NCBI GenBank assembly: GCA_023935145.1
Contig: CM043702.1
Span: 74,890,820 to 74,954,819, forward strand
Source: Bretschneidera sinensis
Taxonomy: Eukaryota; Streptophyta; Magnoliopsida; Brassicales; Akaniaceae
Reading direction: 5' to 3'
Length of the DNA stretch: 64,000 nt
Shown here: in pieces, positions 34,988 through 45,641 of the stretch
Position numbering within the stretch: the stretch's first letter is position 1
Layout: each line of letters starts with the position of its first letter
Notes under the pieces: generated by a model
Databases searched by the model: none
The model's input: the letters and a program-made list of their open reading frames with translations, nothing else
What the model was told of the DNA's origin: nothing
Program-made: the position numbers and the translations under genes

Positions 34988-35639
34988 GATGATGACAAAA
35001 CTAATAATGTGAAAACAGTTTTAAAAACTAAGTGTTTGGTTTTTCAAAAAAAACGGACAGAGTTTCCTCTGTTTTTTTAGTAAAACCACCCTGTAAATAA
35101 GCAAACACATTTTATATTTTTATTTCAACCAATCAATAACAACTTAACCAATCAACTGAATCATTTTCAATATTCATTGGAGCAGTGCTCCCCCTAACTC
35201 TATGCATTGGTTTCTGTTTACTTAGTTTTCTCGTTTTCTCATTTTTCTCCCTCGTTTTGAAAACAGCAACCAAAGGGGTCAGAAACTAAAAAATAAGCTA
35301 CTTAGCTACTACAATCATCTAGAGTATGCTTAAACAAACCTGTATACAAAAATTTGGCTTCATTCGGAGTTCCAAAGCCTTCCCAAGAAGAATCAGAAGT
35401 TTTTATATAAGCACAACCAGTTTCAGAGCATATTCTTAAATAAAAGCAGTTAGAAACTATGCAAGCATATCAAAAAATAGAGTAAATAGATGCACGAAAT
35501 ATGTCTAATGAAAAAGTATCATCATATATAGAAAGTCAATACATGAATGGGCTTCATATATATAAGATAGAAATATGTAAATGTTTGTGCTACATGCTAA
35601 GAGCTGGAAAACGCTATGTACATCAAAATAACATAGAAT

Positions 35640-36930
35640 ATGACTCAAGGAGCAGGAGAGTCCGAGCCATCGCAAATGAGATCCCGTATCTCAGCTAATG
35701 AACTCTCTATATGCTCTCTATGTAGCTCGAAGTTGTCCCATAGATGCTCGATGGAGGAGCTCAATCTTTGGTACTCTGACTGCATGGTATAGAACCCGGA
35801 CTGCATGGTCATCTGGAGGCTCGTGATAGCCTGTAGTAAGTTACCATACCCAACCTGACCAATACTCGAGGACCAATGGGAGGTGCTCGGATATTCGTGT
35901 CCATATCAGCAGTATCAGCAGCAGCTCCCTCATCATCACTGCTCTCATCCTCCCGGATCCGAATGTGCTTCCCAGGATTTTGAATAGATGAAGCCGTCAC
36001 GAACCGTGCATCCCATCTTCTTCAGTGATAAGATGTTGATGATGTCCGTCAGTCCGATATTCTGAGACTCGGAGGCAAGAAGAGGCACCCGAAAGTGCTA
36101 GAGTATCAGCGTAATAAGTATCCCATAGGGTAGACACCCGGAGTCGCTCACTTCGTCATTGATCATGTTGGCGAGTAGCAGGGGATATATATTGAAGTGG
36201 TGCCCTATTTTAAGGCATCAAATCAACACTGTATCTATCTTAGATAGATACCCTCGACTCCCGAGTCTCGGGTGGATGATCCAACTCACTATTAAGTTGA
36301 ACAATTTTGAGTCCAGGGGCATATCACTACATGTGTGAAATGTAGTGGGTCTGTACACATAGTTAGGGTCTCCCCTGACTATCTGGCAGGCCGCCTCGAC
36401 ATCAAAATTGTCTGGCCATCCGTCCAGACTCCATTGGATCCCTCCTACAGGGATTCTCAGTATGCTCATGAGGAGGTCAGTGTTGACCTTAAACTACACA
36501 CCCTGGACACTGGTTCTGAATCTCAGAGCCAATGGACTGGGTTTCACCAAGTTCGCATAGAACTGGTGAATCAGTCTCGGGTAGTATTTTTCATGTACTC
36601 TGACCAGTGGGGTCAGGTTTATTGCCTTAAAGGCTGGCAAGATATCAAAATTACCATGACAAATAGAGTCGAAGTCAACAACTCTAGCCGTCATGATCTT
36701 CTTATGACGGATTACGGAATCATACCTCGCTTTGGTAGCAGGACTGGAAAACAGAGCTTCATTAAGCTCTGTTCTGGACTTTTTGCTTGAAGAACCTGCC
36801 ACTTCCTTTCCCCGTGAATCCAGATTAGAAGGTTTGGTAGACCTTGGCCTTGTAGGTGCGTTTGGTCCCCCGGATGTGTATTTGATATGGATTCTGTCGG
36901 TCAGTTTGGAAAAAAAAGGGTTTTTAGGAA
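35640..36930 (-). pseudogene. Extra ORF after pol (plant transposon-protein domain), broken
   Basis: One frame runs from about 36930 through SSSKKSRTELNEALF, VVDFDSICHGNFDILPAF, YPRLIHQFYANL, ILRIPVGGIQW and NLIVSWIIHPRLG to LPYGILITLI, with stops at about 36491 and 36216 and more further on. A second frame near 36000 has acidic ESSDDEGAAADTADMD. The YPRL..FYANL core resembles the 'putative plant transposon protein' domain (PF20167-like, from memory). Ser/Lys-rich N-terminus, no signal peptide or membrane segment seen. It sits where SIRE elements carry an additional or env-like ORF; its function is unknown. The start codon is not clear. Confidence 0.7.
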
Positions 36931-37137
36931 AAAGAGATTTTGGTGAAAATAGGAGATTTTAACTGCAGAAAGTTAAAAATCTCGTTATAGATGAGTAGAT
37001 CGATGTGTTTAGATGAAGTTTGGATGGTTTTTGGATCAAAAAGGTGAAATTTTCTAGAGAGAGAAAGCTAGGTTGCTTGAAAATGGCGTAAAAATCAGAA
37101 GAAAAAAAAAATGAACAGTCTTTATCTAGAATCGCGA

Positions 37138-37450
37138 TACCAGTCGACTGGGTCGTGATACCAGTCGACTGGGTCCTTTTGAAAAGATGAACATTTTTCA
37201 TACCAGTTGACTGGGTCTATGTACTAGTCGATTAGGTAAACTGGTAGTAAGATACCAATCGACTGGGCCGTTTGTACCAGTCGACTGGATGATAACTGAA
37301 TTTCAAAAAATTGGTTCCAAACAAGATCTAGAGGTACCAGTCGACTAGATAAGATCTACCAGTCGACTGGAGGAATTGGCAGAGACTTACCAGTAGACTG
37401 GAAGAATAGGCAGTGAATTACCAGTCGACTGGAACAGATTTACCAGTCGA
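37138..37450. repeat. CCAGTCGACTGG palindromic array between pol and the extra ORF (about 11 units)
   Basis: About eleven units, some decayed (ccagttgactgg, ctagtcgattag, ccaatcgactgg, ccagtagactgg). The motif is that of the LTR arrays, but this array lies in the interior upstream of the extra ORF. Confidence 0.93.
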
Positions 37451-37594
37451 CTGGACCCTTATGAAAATTTCCAGTCTTGAATTGTAGCATGAAATTTGTT
37501 TATCTATGGCATCTTAAGTGTGGAAGATATTTAAACAAGAATTAATACTCTTTCACTATATGTCAAACATGCAAATGATGAAATGAAGGAGCAA

Positions 37595-38420
37595 TTAGAT
37601 ATTCAGTTTATCATAATCCAGCAATCCCATCAACATTCTAATCTTACAAAAACTAGCTTCACTTAGGGGTTTTGTAAGAATGTCAGCTATTTGATCTTCT
37701 GAAGCTATGAATTCTAGTTTTATATCACCTTTTTGGGCATGGTCTCTTAAGAAATGATGTCTGATTTCTATGTGTTTGGTTCTAGAGTGCTGAATAGGGT
37801 TTTTGGTTAGATTGATAGCACTAGTATTATCACAATGTATTGGGATGCCTTTTAGGTTCATGCCATAGTCTTCTAGTTGTTGTTTCATCCATATCACTTG
37901 GGCACAACAACTTCCAGCTGCTACATATTCCGCTTCAGCGGTTTATAGTGCAACAGAATTATGTTTCTTGGAAAATCAAGAGGTTAACATTGCACCTAAG
38001 AATTGGCATGTTCCAGTTGTGCTTTTTCTATCTAACCTACATCCAGCAAAATCAGCATCTGAATATCCTACAAGCTCAAAAGATGAATCTCTAGAGTACC
38101 ATAATCCTATGGTTTAGGTTCCTTGTAGACATCTAAGGATTATTTTTACTGCAACTGCATGTGATTCCCTTAGTATTAGCCTGAAATCTAGCACACATGC
38201 ATACACTGAACATTATATCAGGTCTACTTGCAGTCAAATAAAGCAAAGCACCTATCATGCTTCTATAATATTTAGTATCTACAGTTTTACCTCCTTCATC
38301 AAGATCAAGTTTAGTAGTTGTGCTCATAGGAGTTCCAAGCGGCTTTGAGCTTTCCATCCCGAACCTCTTTAGTAGGTCCTTAATGTACTTTGATTGATTG
38401 ATGAAGATACCTTCTTTTAG
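37595..38420 (-). pseudogene. SIRE-like copia RNase H and RT tail
   Basis: The RT tail (MESSKPLGTPMSTTTKLD, YRSMIGALLYLTASRPD) loses frame at about 38135. The RNase H follows: YSDADFAG-type sequence, AEAEYVAAGSCCAQ, IPIHCDNTSAINLTKNP, HSRTKHIEIRHHFLRD and DILTKPL. The last 100 codons to 37595 are open. Catalytic acids in AEAEY and CDNTSA are visible. Stops interrupt the middle, so it is inactive as a polyprotein. Confidence 0.9.
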
Positions 38421-39277
38421 TTATTTGATTTGAAGTCTAAGGAAGTAGGTAAGCTCTCCTATCATGCTCATTTCAAATTCACCTTGCATGCACTTTGCAA
38501 ACTCTTGACACATAGATTCATTAGTAGCACCAAATATAATATCATCAATATATATTTGGACTATTAAAGTGTCATTTTTGTGAGTTTTTGTGAAGAGAGT
38601 TGTGTCTATTCTACCTCTTACAAAATCATTGTCAATCAAAAATTTACTTAGTCTTTCATACCATGCCCTTAGAGCTTGCTTCAACCCATATAGAGCTTTA
38701 GAAAGCTTGTAGACATGATTTGGAAGACTTCGATTTTCAAATCCAAGAGGTTGCTTAACATAAACCTCTTCTTCTATAAAGCCATTTAAAAAGGCACTTT
38801 TTACATCCATTTGAAATAGCTTGAATTTATTAAAGCATGCAAATGCTAATAACATTCGAATAGCTTCTAATCTAGCTACGGGAGCATAGGTCTCATCAAA
38901 GTCTATTCCTTCTTCTTGATTATATCCCTTAGCAACTAGTTTAGCCTTGTATCTAGTTACTATTCCATTTTCATCCATCTTATTTCTATATACCCATTTA
39001 GTTCCAATTATTGAATGATTCTTAGGTCTTGGAACTAGATTCCATACTTTGTTCCTTTCAAATTGATTTATTTCTTCTTGCATTGCAATTATCCAATCAT
39101 TATCTTTCTCAACTTCTATAAAAGTCTTAGGTACTTGAGACAAATAAGCTACAAAATTGCAAATATTTCTAATAGAAGAGTGAGTTCTTACCCCTTGTGA
39201 AGGATCACCAATCACTTGATCAATCGGGTGATAATTTACATACCTCCAATCTTTAGGAAGACTCTCCTCTAGTTGGC
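38421..39277 (-). pseudogene. SIRE-like copia reverse transcriptase
   Basis: An almost 300-codon open stretch reads through the copia RT: WVYRNKMDENG, YKAKLVAKGYNQEEGIDF, MDVKSAFLNGFI, KALYGLKQ and the catalytic YIDDIIFG (about 38538-38555). It stops at 38421, just before the conserved continuation. The catalytic motif is intact. In an active element it would copy the RNA inside the particle; here it is separated from neighbouring domains by stops. Confidence 0.93.
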
Positions 39278-40738
39278 TTATAGATGGTTGGTCCAAATTG
39301 TGATTTTGCATCTCTTCATTTGCATCTCTTTTACGTCAACAATGGGAATAGAAGTTTCCGTTCTTGGAATAAAATCTGCATCATCTTTAAAGAAAACTTT
39401 TCTACTACTAATTGGGTTAGACTCATCAAGAGTTACATGTACAAATTCTTCTACAACTAGAGTTCTCTTATTGAAAACTCTATAAGCCTTACTCGATGTA
39501 GAATATCCTAAAAATATCCCTTCATTGGTCTTAGAGTCAAATTTACCCAAGTTAGTTTTATTGTTATTTAGAATGAAGCATTTGCAACCAAAAGAATGAA
39601 AATAGGAGATATTAGGTTTTCTACCTTTCCATAATTCATATGGAGTTTTATCAAGCATAGGCCTAATTAAAATTCTATTTAAGATATAGCAAGAAGTGTT
39701 CACGGCTTCAGCCCAAAATTATTTTGGTAAACTATTTTCACAAAGCATTGTTCTTGAAAATTCTTCTAGAACTTTGTTTTTCCTCTCAACAACACTATTT
39801 TTTTGAGGAGTTTTAGGTACTGAAAAGTTGTGATTAATTCCACTTTCATCACAAAATCTTGAAAAGCTTTGATTTTCAAATTCTTTGCCATGATCACTTC
39901 TTATGCTTGAAATACAAATTCCTTTTTCGTTTTGAACCTTTTTGCAAAACTTTTCAAATCCTTTGAAAGCTTTATCCTTGTAAGTAATAAAAATAACAAA
40001 GGTATATCTTGAATAGTCGTCAATAATAACAAGAGCATATTGATGACCACCTAAACTAATGGTACTAATTGGACCAAATAAGTCCATATGCAAAAGTTCC
40101 AAAGGTCTAGTAGTTGAGACTACATTTTTTTCTTTAAAAGAAATCCTAGTTTGTTTTCCCATTTGACAAGCATCGCATACTTTGTCTTTTTCAAAATTGA
40201 TTTTAGGAAGTCTAATGACTAAATCTTTTCTTGAAATGATTTTGAGCAAGTTAATGTTTACATGACCAAGCCTTCTATGCCATAGCCATGGATTTTCAAT
40301 AAAAGCAAGAAAACATTTTTCATTTACAGAATGCAAGGATTTCAAATCAACTATGTAGACATTTTCATGTCTATGGCCAATGAATTTTATCTTGTTGTTC
40401 TTGATGTCTATAACTAGACAATGAGAGGTCTCAAATGTGACTTTGTTGCCTTTGTCACATAGTTGACTAATGCTAAGTAAATTTGGCTTAAGGCCTTGTA
40501 CTAGCAATACATTATCTAAGGTTGAGAAATCATTACCGACTTTTCCATGCCCGATGATCTTTATTTTGGTGTTGTCTCCAATGGTGACATATCCACCATC
40601 TCTTAGAGTTAACTCTTTGAATATAGATTTATCACCGGTCATGTCCTTTGAGGTTAGTCCTAGAGAACACAGTTCCTTTTGGAACCCATACTTTCTTAAC
40701 AGTATATGGTGATCTAAGGACATATTGATGATGCACAA
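39278..40738 (-). pseudogene. SIRE-like copia protease remnant and integrase
   Basis: At the start, the sequence jumps to SKDMTGDKSIFKEL with the protease active-site DSG segment missing. LLVQGLKPNLLSISQLCDKG follows. The integrase keeps its zinc set (WHRRLGH...CDACQMGK) and its D, D, E residues in MDLFGP, RSDHGKEF and VVERKN. A stop (about 39717, at a Tyr position in PK-FWAEAV) divides it. The second part (39703-39278) continues NTSCYILNRI, WKGRKPN and GIFLGYS. The catalytic set looks intact; the frame is not. Confidence 0.92.
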
Positions 40739-42615
40739 TCCTAGGATAGTAGTTATTGAAATTTCTTGGATATCTTAGATGTGTATGTCTATTATCTTTA
40801 GGATAGTAGTTCCTAGGATACATGTTTCTTTGGTGAGGAATATGAAAATGCATGTCATTTCCAGAAAATGTATGATGATGCATTCTAGGATACATGCCAG
40901 CATTACTATGAGTATGTATATTATTTCTAGGATAACCATGATGGTAATTCCTAGGATGTGTATGTTCAGAGTGCATATTTTGTTTATATATATTGTTCCT
41001 AGAATGCACATGATGATTATTTCTAGGATGAGTATAAGCATTGTGTGTATACATATAAGCATGTGTATTTCTAGATTTCCTAGCATTCATTGAGGGAGTG
41101 CTTTTAACTTTGCTAAGGGTTTTTGAAATAGAGGCTTCATTCACACATGATGCTTTCATGAATAAGCTCTCTTTTGTTTTTTGCTTTCCCAAAGGAGAGT
41201 ATCTTAAACCAGATTTTCCTCCACTTAATCTTTGGGAAGAAAGCACTTCATCAAGTTTTTCTTTTCCAAGCATAACCCTAGATATAGTGCTATTTAATTC
41301 TAATATTTTATTTTTTAAATTCTTATTTTTATCTTTGAGGAAATCTTGAGAAGAATCATACAGCAATGAAGATAATTTATCTTTTTCTTCTCTAAAACTT
41401 ATCATCTTTCTAGAAAGAGATGATACCTCCTTTTTAAGAGTTGAGTTCCTAGAATCGAATTTCTTCAATTCATCATGCATTTCATTTATTACTTCTAGCA
41501 ACTCTTCACTACTACTCACAATATTATTCTTAGAAGAAGGAGAAGATGTTACCTCACTTTCATCATCGATTACCATCAAACAAAGGTTGGCAATTTCCTC
41601 GTATCCGACTTCTTTGTCCGATGATTCATCTTTTTCTTCGTCATCACTCCAGGTAGTTGCTATCATGGCTTTCTTTTTGAAGTTCTTGTATGGTTTGTTT
41701 GAGACTATACAATCAGCCTTGATGTGTCCGGGCTTCTTACAGCCATAACACATAAGTGGTTCCCTTTGCGAAGTGGGATCCTTTGTGTAAGGTTTCTTGC
41801 TTTTCTTTAAGAACCTATGAAATCGTTTGGTGATTAATGCCATTTCACCATCTTCCTCACTGCTCTCTACTTCTTTTTTCGATTCCATTTCTTTGCTACT
41901 CGTAGAAGCTTTGAGAGCAATGTGCTTTTTCTTATTCTCATCATTATTGACGATGGGAGTCATTTCTTCCATCTCATATGTCAACAATGACCCAAGTAGT
42001 GTCTCAACATCAAGTTTGTCAAGATCTTTGGCCTCCTGTATCACTGTCTTCTTTGGTTTCCATGAGGGTGGCAAAGATCTCAAGATTTTTCTTGTTAGTT
42101 CAAACTCCTCAATATTCCTACCAAGCAGTTTTAAACCATTTACAATAGTTGTGAACCGTGAGTGCATTTCAGAAATTGTTTCGTTAGGAGACATTTTAAA
42201 GGATTCATATTCAGAAACTAGCATATAGGTTTTTGATTTTTTGACCTCTAGTTCCTTCATATATAATTTGCAGTTTATCCCATATCTCTTTAGCCAAAAC
42301 ACATGCGGAGATTTTATTATATTCAGAAATATCTAAAGCACAATGTAAAATACTTGTTGCTCTGCTATTAGGAGACATCATTCTACAATCCTCGTCAGTG
42401 TACTCAGTTTTGAGTTTAGGCATTATATGATTGATCTCTCCAATAGTTATTCCCTTTAAAAGAATTATAGGTCCTTCTTCAATGACTCCCCACAGATTAT
42501 AATCTTGTCTTTCGACAAAGATTTTCATTCTGTTTTTCCAGTAGTTATAGTTGGAGCCATTGAACAAAGGAGGTCTAGTATAAGAGTGTCCCTCAGAATA
42601 GCTATTTGCTGCCAT
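40739..42615 (-). pseudogene. SIRE-like gag with zinc knuckle, coiled coil and His/Asn-rich tail
   Basis: It starts at MAANSYSEGHSYTRPPLFNGSNY and includes KNRMKIFVERQDY and the UBN2-like capsid (EYESFKMSPNETISEMHSRF, LPPSWKPKK). One frame change falls near 42211-42302. The CCHC knuckle CYGCKKPGHIKADC is intact (41711-41752). An acidic stretch and a long coiled coil (ELLEVINEMHDELKKF to LDEVLSSQ) follow. The last 130 residues are unusual: repeated YPRNN/HPRNNHH units rich in His, Asn, Arg and Tyr. SIRE gags are long, and this fits, but the His-rich tail is striking. Confidence 0.9.
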
Positions 42616-42656
42616 CGGATCAACTCAAAGATTTTAAGCCTAAAATTGAGAACGAA

Positions 42657-42668
42657 GCTCTGATACCA
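42657..42668 (-). promoter_or_regulatory. Primer-binding site, initiator tRNA-Met
   Basis: Reverse complement is TGGTATCAGAGC, a perfect match, two bases from the LTR. Confidence 0.93.
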
Positions 42669-42670
42669 AT

Positions 42671-43830
42671 TATAGACTAAGGTTTCAACCCAAGAGAGGG
42701 GTGAATTAGGTTTTTAAAAACTTTCGAGGAATAAATACAAGTTTATAAAAACGTATAAGCAACAGGTAATTAAACAAGTAATGTGCTGTAAATAAAGAGT
42801 TTAAGGATTAGAGAATGCAAACTCAGATTATAGTGGTTCAGCAATATCGGATTCGTTCCGACCCTACATCCACTCTCTTCAAGGAACCCCCTTGAAGTAA
42901 TCCACTAAGAAACTTAGTCGTACAACTTCAACGGTGTTGCACAAACCTTACAATCCCTTCCTCTCGGAAGCTATCCCCTTCCTCTCGGAAGTAATACCCT
43001 TCCTTTCGGAAGTAATCCCTTTACAAAAGATGATGTAAAGTAAATGGTAGAAAGACAGCAAATGAAAGCTTATACAACTCAACAATGTCTCTCTTTCAAA
43101 GTAAAGCTTGAAGTATGGCTCAGCAAGAATATTTCAAAGCTTTTTGTGTTTCAAAGAGTACAATAACTTGATTGTGTGAGTTCAACTCTTTTTGAATATC
43201 TCTAGCTCTCTATTGAATGCTCAATAGAGTGGGTTTATATAACCATCAAATAATATGCCTGTTGGAACTTTAATTTGAAAAGATTGTACTTTTAAAAGTT
43301 CAGGTTTCGTGTCCAACGGTCATATTTTTTGAACTACCAGTCGACTGGGTCCTCTTAAAAATTCTCGTTCTTAAAGCTTCTGGGATACCAGTCGACTGGG
43401 TTATTCTTACCAGTCGACTGGGAATTGTCTGTCCATTTTACCAGTCAACTGGTATATTCCATCCAGTCGACTGGGGACTCACTGTCCATTCTACCAGTCG
43501 ACTGGTATATGTACCCAGTCGACTGGGTTGTCTTCCAACCCAGTTTTTCTGTTTTAACTTAAAATGTTTGTTTAAAAAGTTCGGTTTAGAAAACCTTTTG
43601 TGTTCGAGCCATTGAACAAGCTATTACAATGTACAAGTGAGACTTACATTGGTTTTAAAACCTTATACCTATACTAGTTCTTCAGTCTTCACTTGAAAGA
43701 TTGATTCGGTTTGAGTTCTTGCACCTTGATCCTTGGTTGAATACTTTTGTTGCTTACTACACTTAGTTTGCACTGTTAGTGTAATAATAGTTGTGTTTTG
43801 TCATCATTAAAATACAGGTGAGGGTCAACA
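42671..43830 (-). repeat. 5' LTR of the SIRE-like element
   Basis: On the minus strand it runs from TGTTGACCC to the PBS. Contains a seven-unit CCAGTCGACTGG array (43337-43532), a TATA box (plus tttatata 43234-43241) and short repeats cctctcggaagtaat (42960-43020). Confidence 0.9.
43337..43532. repeat. CCAGTCGACTGG palindromic array (7 units)
   Basis: Seven units, against ten in the partner LTR. Two blocks present at 34408-34672 (one of one unit, one of two) are absent here. Confidence 0.93.
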
Positions 43831-44270
43831 CTATCGTCCATTTCACATCATGACTTTCAATAGCAAACAATCTTCTTGTAGATTTTCTACTCAATGCATC
43901 AGCTACCACCTTCACGTTTTTCTAGATGATAGGGAATTGTACAATCATAGTCATAAATCAACTCCATCCACCATCCTTGCCTCAAATTCAACTCTCTCTG
44001 GGTAGGTAAGTATGTCAAATTTTTATGATTAATGAATATTTCACAAGTGGCTCTATACAAATGATGTCTCCAATCTTTAAAGTAAACACTATGGCAGTCA
44101 ACTCTAAGTCATGGGTAGGGTAATTTCTTTTATGATTCCTCAATTTCTTAGAAGCATACGCCATTACCTTCTCATGTTGCATCAACACATATCCCAACTC
44201 TTGATGGGATGCATCACTATACACTACAAATCCTTCATCACCAGAAGGAAGCACCAATACTGGAGCTGTA
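43831..44270 (-). pseudogene. Ty3 RNase H and tether fragment
   Basis: The minus strand reads [35 protein letters not shown], then [17 protein letters not shown] and, in another frame, the tether around VADALSRK. It matches 7020-7400. It abuts a plus-strand LTR at about 44271, so it is an inverted or rearranged piece. Confidence 0.85.
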
Positions 44271-44282
44271 ATCAATAGATAT

Positions 44283-45149
44283 GAAAGAAAGAAAGAAATG
44301 AAACGATGAAATGAGGATGTGGATTCATTCATGTTTATTTTTATAATTATATAGACACTAAAACATCAAATTAACTGTTAAAATATTGATGATGTGTACA
44401 GGAGTCTCATGATGAGATAATTGTGATAAGAAGTTGATGAATATGATGTTTATACGATTTTCATATAATGATTGGAATGAATATCAATGTCAACCTCATA
44501 ATGAAGAGAATGATAAAAAGATGATGATAATAATATCAAAGATGATAATTATAAGTTGGTTAAAATACATGAGTTTAAATCAGAATTGATATCTATATAA
44601 TGATATAAACGATGATATGAGAATTGATAAATGAATGATTGAATTATGAGTATGATTTATGATACAATTAAGACTAGAAGTATGCAAATTGAGTACTTCT
44701 AGTAAATTGTATTTCACTAAGCTTGTGAAGCTCATTCCTCAAAATTTAATAACTTCAGGCCACGAGAAGGATCGATAAATTCTTGACCTGAGACTCAGAG
44801 TAAGTTTTAGGTAAGTTCTCGTGGTTGGCATCCAGAGATAGTATAAAGAAAGGAAAGAAAGAAACAAGAAATAAATAAAGATAGAAGAAAATAGAAGAAG
44901 AAAAATAAGAATTTAGAAAAGACAGTTGTATAGTTGTACGTGTACATGCATATTGTAAATTTTGTATAGATTGTCAATATTGTAAGTATTGTAAAGAATG
45001 TTGTAGCTCTTCTGTAAAAAGGGTCGAGGAAAAAGATTTGTAATTATATTTTGTATTTAACGCAATAGTTATTGCATATATGTGTCGTGCTTAGATCTAA
45101 AAAGTGATGGTACCATCTTGGGTGGGCCCGCACAAGATAGGTCGTTACA
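44283..45149 (+). repeat. 5' LTR (3' part) of Tekay-like element 3
   Basis: It ends GGTCGTTACA before a degenerate PBS (TGGTATTAGTGC, 45154-45165). It shares gagtctcatgatg, the hairpin block (about 44718) and gcatatatgtgtcgtgc with the other LTRs. The first half is missing. Confidence 0.82.
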
Positions 45150-45233
45150 ATTTTGGTATTAGTGCTAGAGATTTTATGATTCTATAGACTGCATAAAACA
45201 TAATAAAGTCGAAATCTAAAATAAATTATTTTA

Positions 45234-45618
45234 AGGGTTATTATCACCAAACACCCTTATATTTTTCCTTGTACTTCAATGTCCTCCTTACACTTTAAAA
45301 ACAATCAATTTACCCCTTATATTTTAGGCATGTGTGCAATAAAACCTTTCAGTGATCATTCTTAGGAAATTAATACCAACGCACACAAAATCTTAACCAC
45401 AGTTTATACCGGCGCACAAAAAAATCTTGACAAAATTTTTCTCCATGTTTAATAGTCAAGATTTTTGTATGCATTTATATCAATTTCATCGAAATTATCA
45501 CTATAAGGGTTTGTTGGACATATGTCTAAAATGCAATGGGTAAATTTATCATTTTTAAAATGCAAGGATGACATTGAAACACATATCTAAATATAAGGTT
45601 GTTTGGTGATAATAACCC
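45234..45618. mobile_element. MITE with about 30-bp terminal inverted repeats (Mutator-like)
   Basis: It starts GGGTTATTATCACCAAACAC and ends in its inverse ...TTTGGTGATAATAACCC. The first 30 bases match the reverse complement of the last 30 with one difference. It is flanked by ttattttaa and atattttaa, a 9-bp duplication with one change. The empty site is visible in element 2 at about 4145-4160. No ORF. The 9-bp duplication suggests a Mutator-type element. Confidence 0.9.
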
Positions 45619-45641
45619 ATATTTTAATGTAGAGTCTGAGT

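Larger units (their letters stand above)
33996..43830 (-). mobile_element. SIRE/Maximus-like Ty1/copia retrotransposon (9.8 kb)
   Basis: On the minus strand: LTR 43830-42671, tRNA-Met PBS, gag with coiled coil, protease, integrase, RT, RNase H, an extra ORF, a polypurine tract and LTR 34973-33996. The order integrase before RT makes it copia. The large gag, the extra ORF after pol and the PPT/LTR start (ggggagat, TGTTGACC) point to SIRE/Maximus. The left LTR lacks about 270 bp of its 3' end, and no target duplication is found. Confidence 0.92.

Noticed and set aside
36335..36790. Plus-strand ORF of 151 codons
   Set aside because: Antisense of the better-supported extra ORF of the SIRE-like element, with no family resemblance.
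34408..37450. Regularly recurring palindromes with spacers, superficially like a CRISPR array
   Set aside because: Units are only 12 bp, spacing is irregular, they sit inside plant LTR elements and there are no cas genes.
40779..41093. Plus-strand ORF rich in Met, Ile, Ser and Arg
   Set aside because: Antisense of the His/Asn-rich gag repeats; composition follows the repeat.
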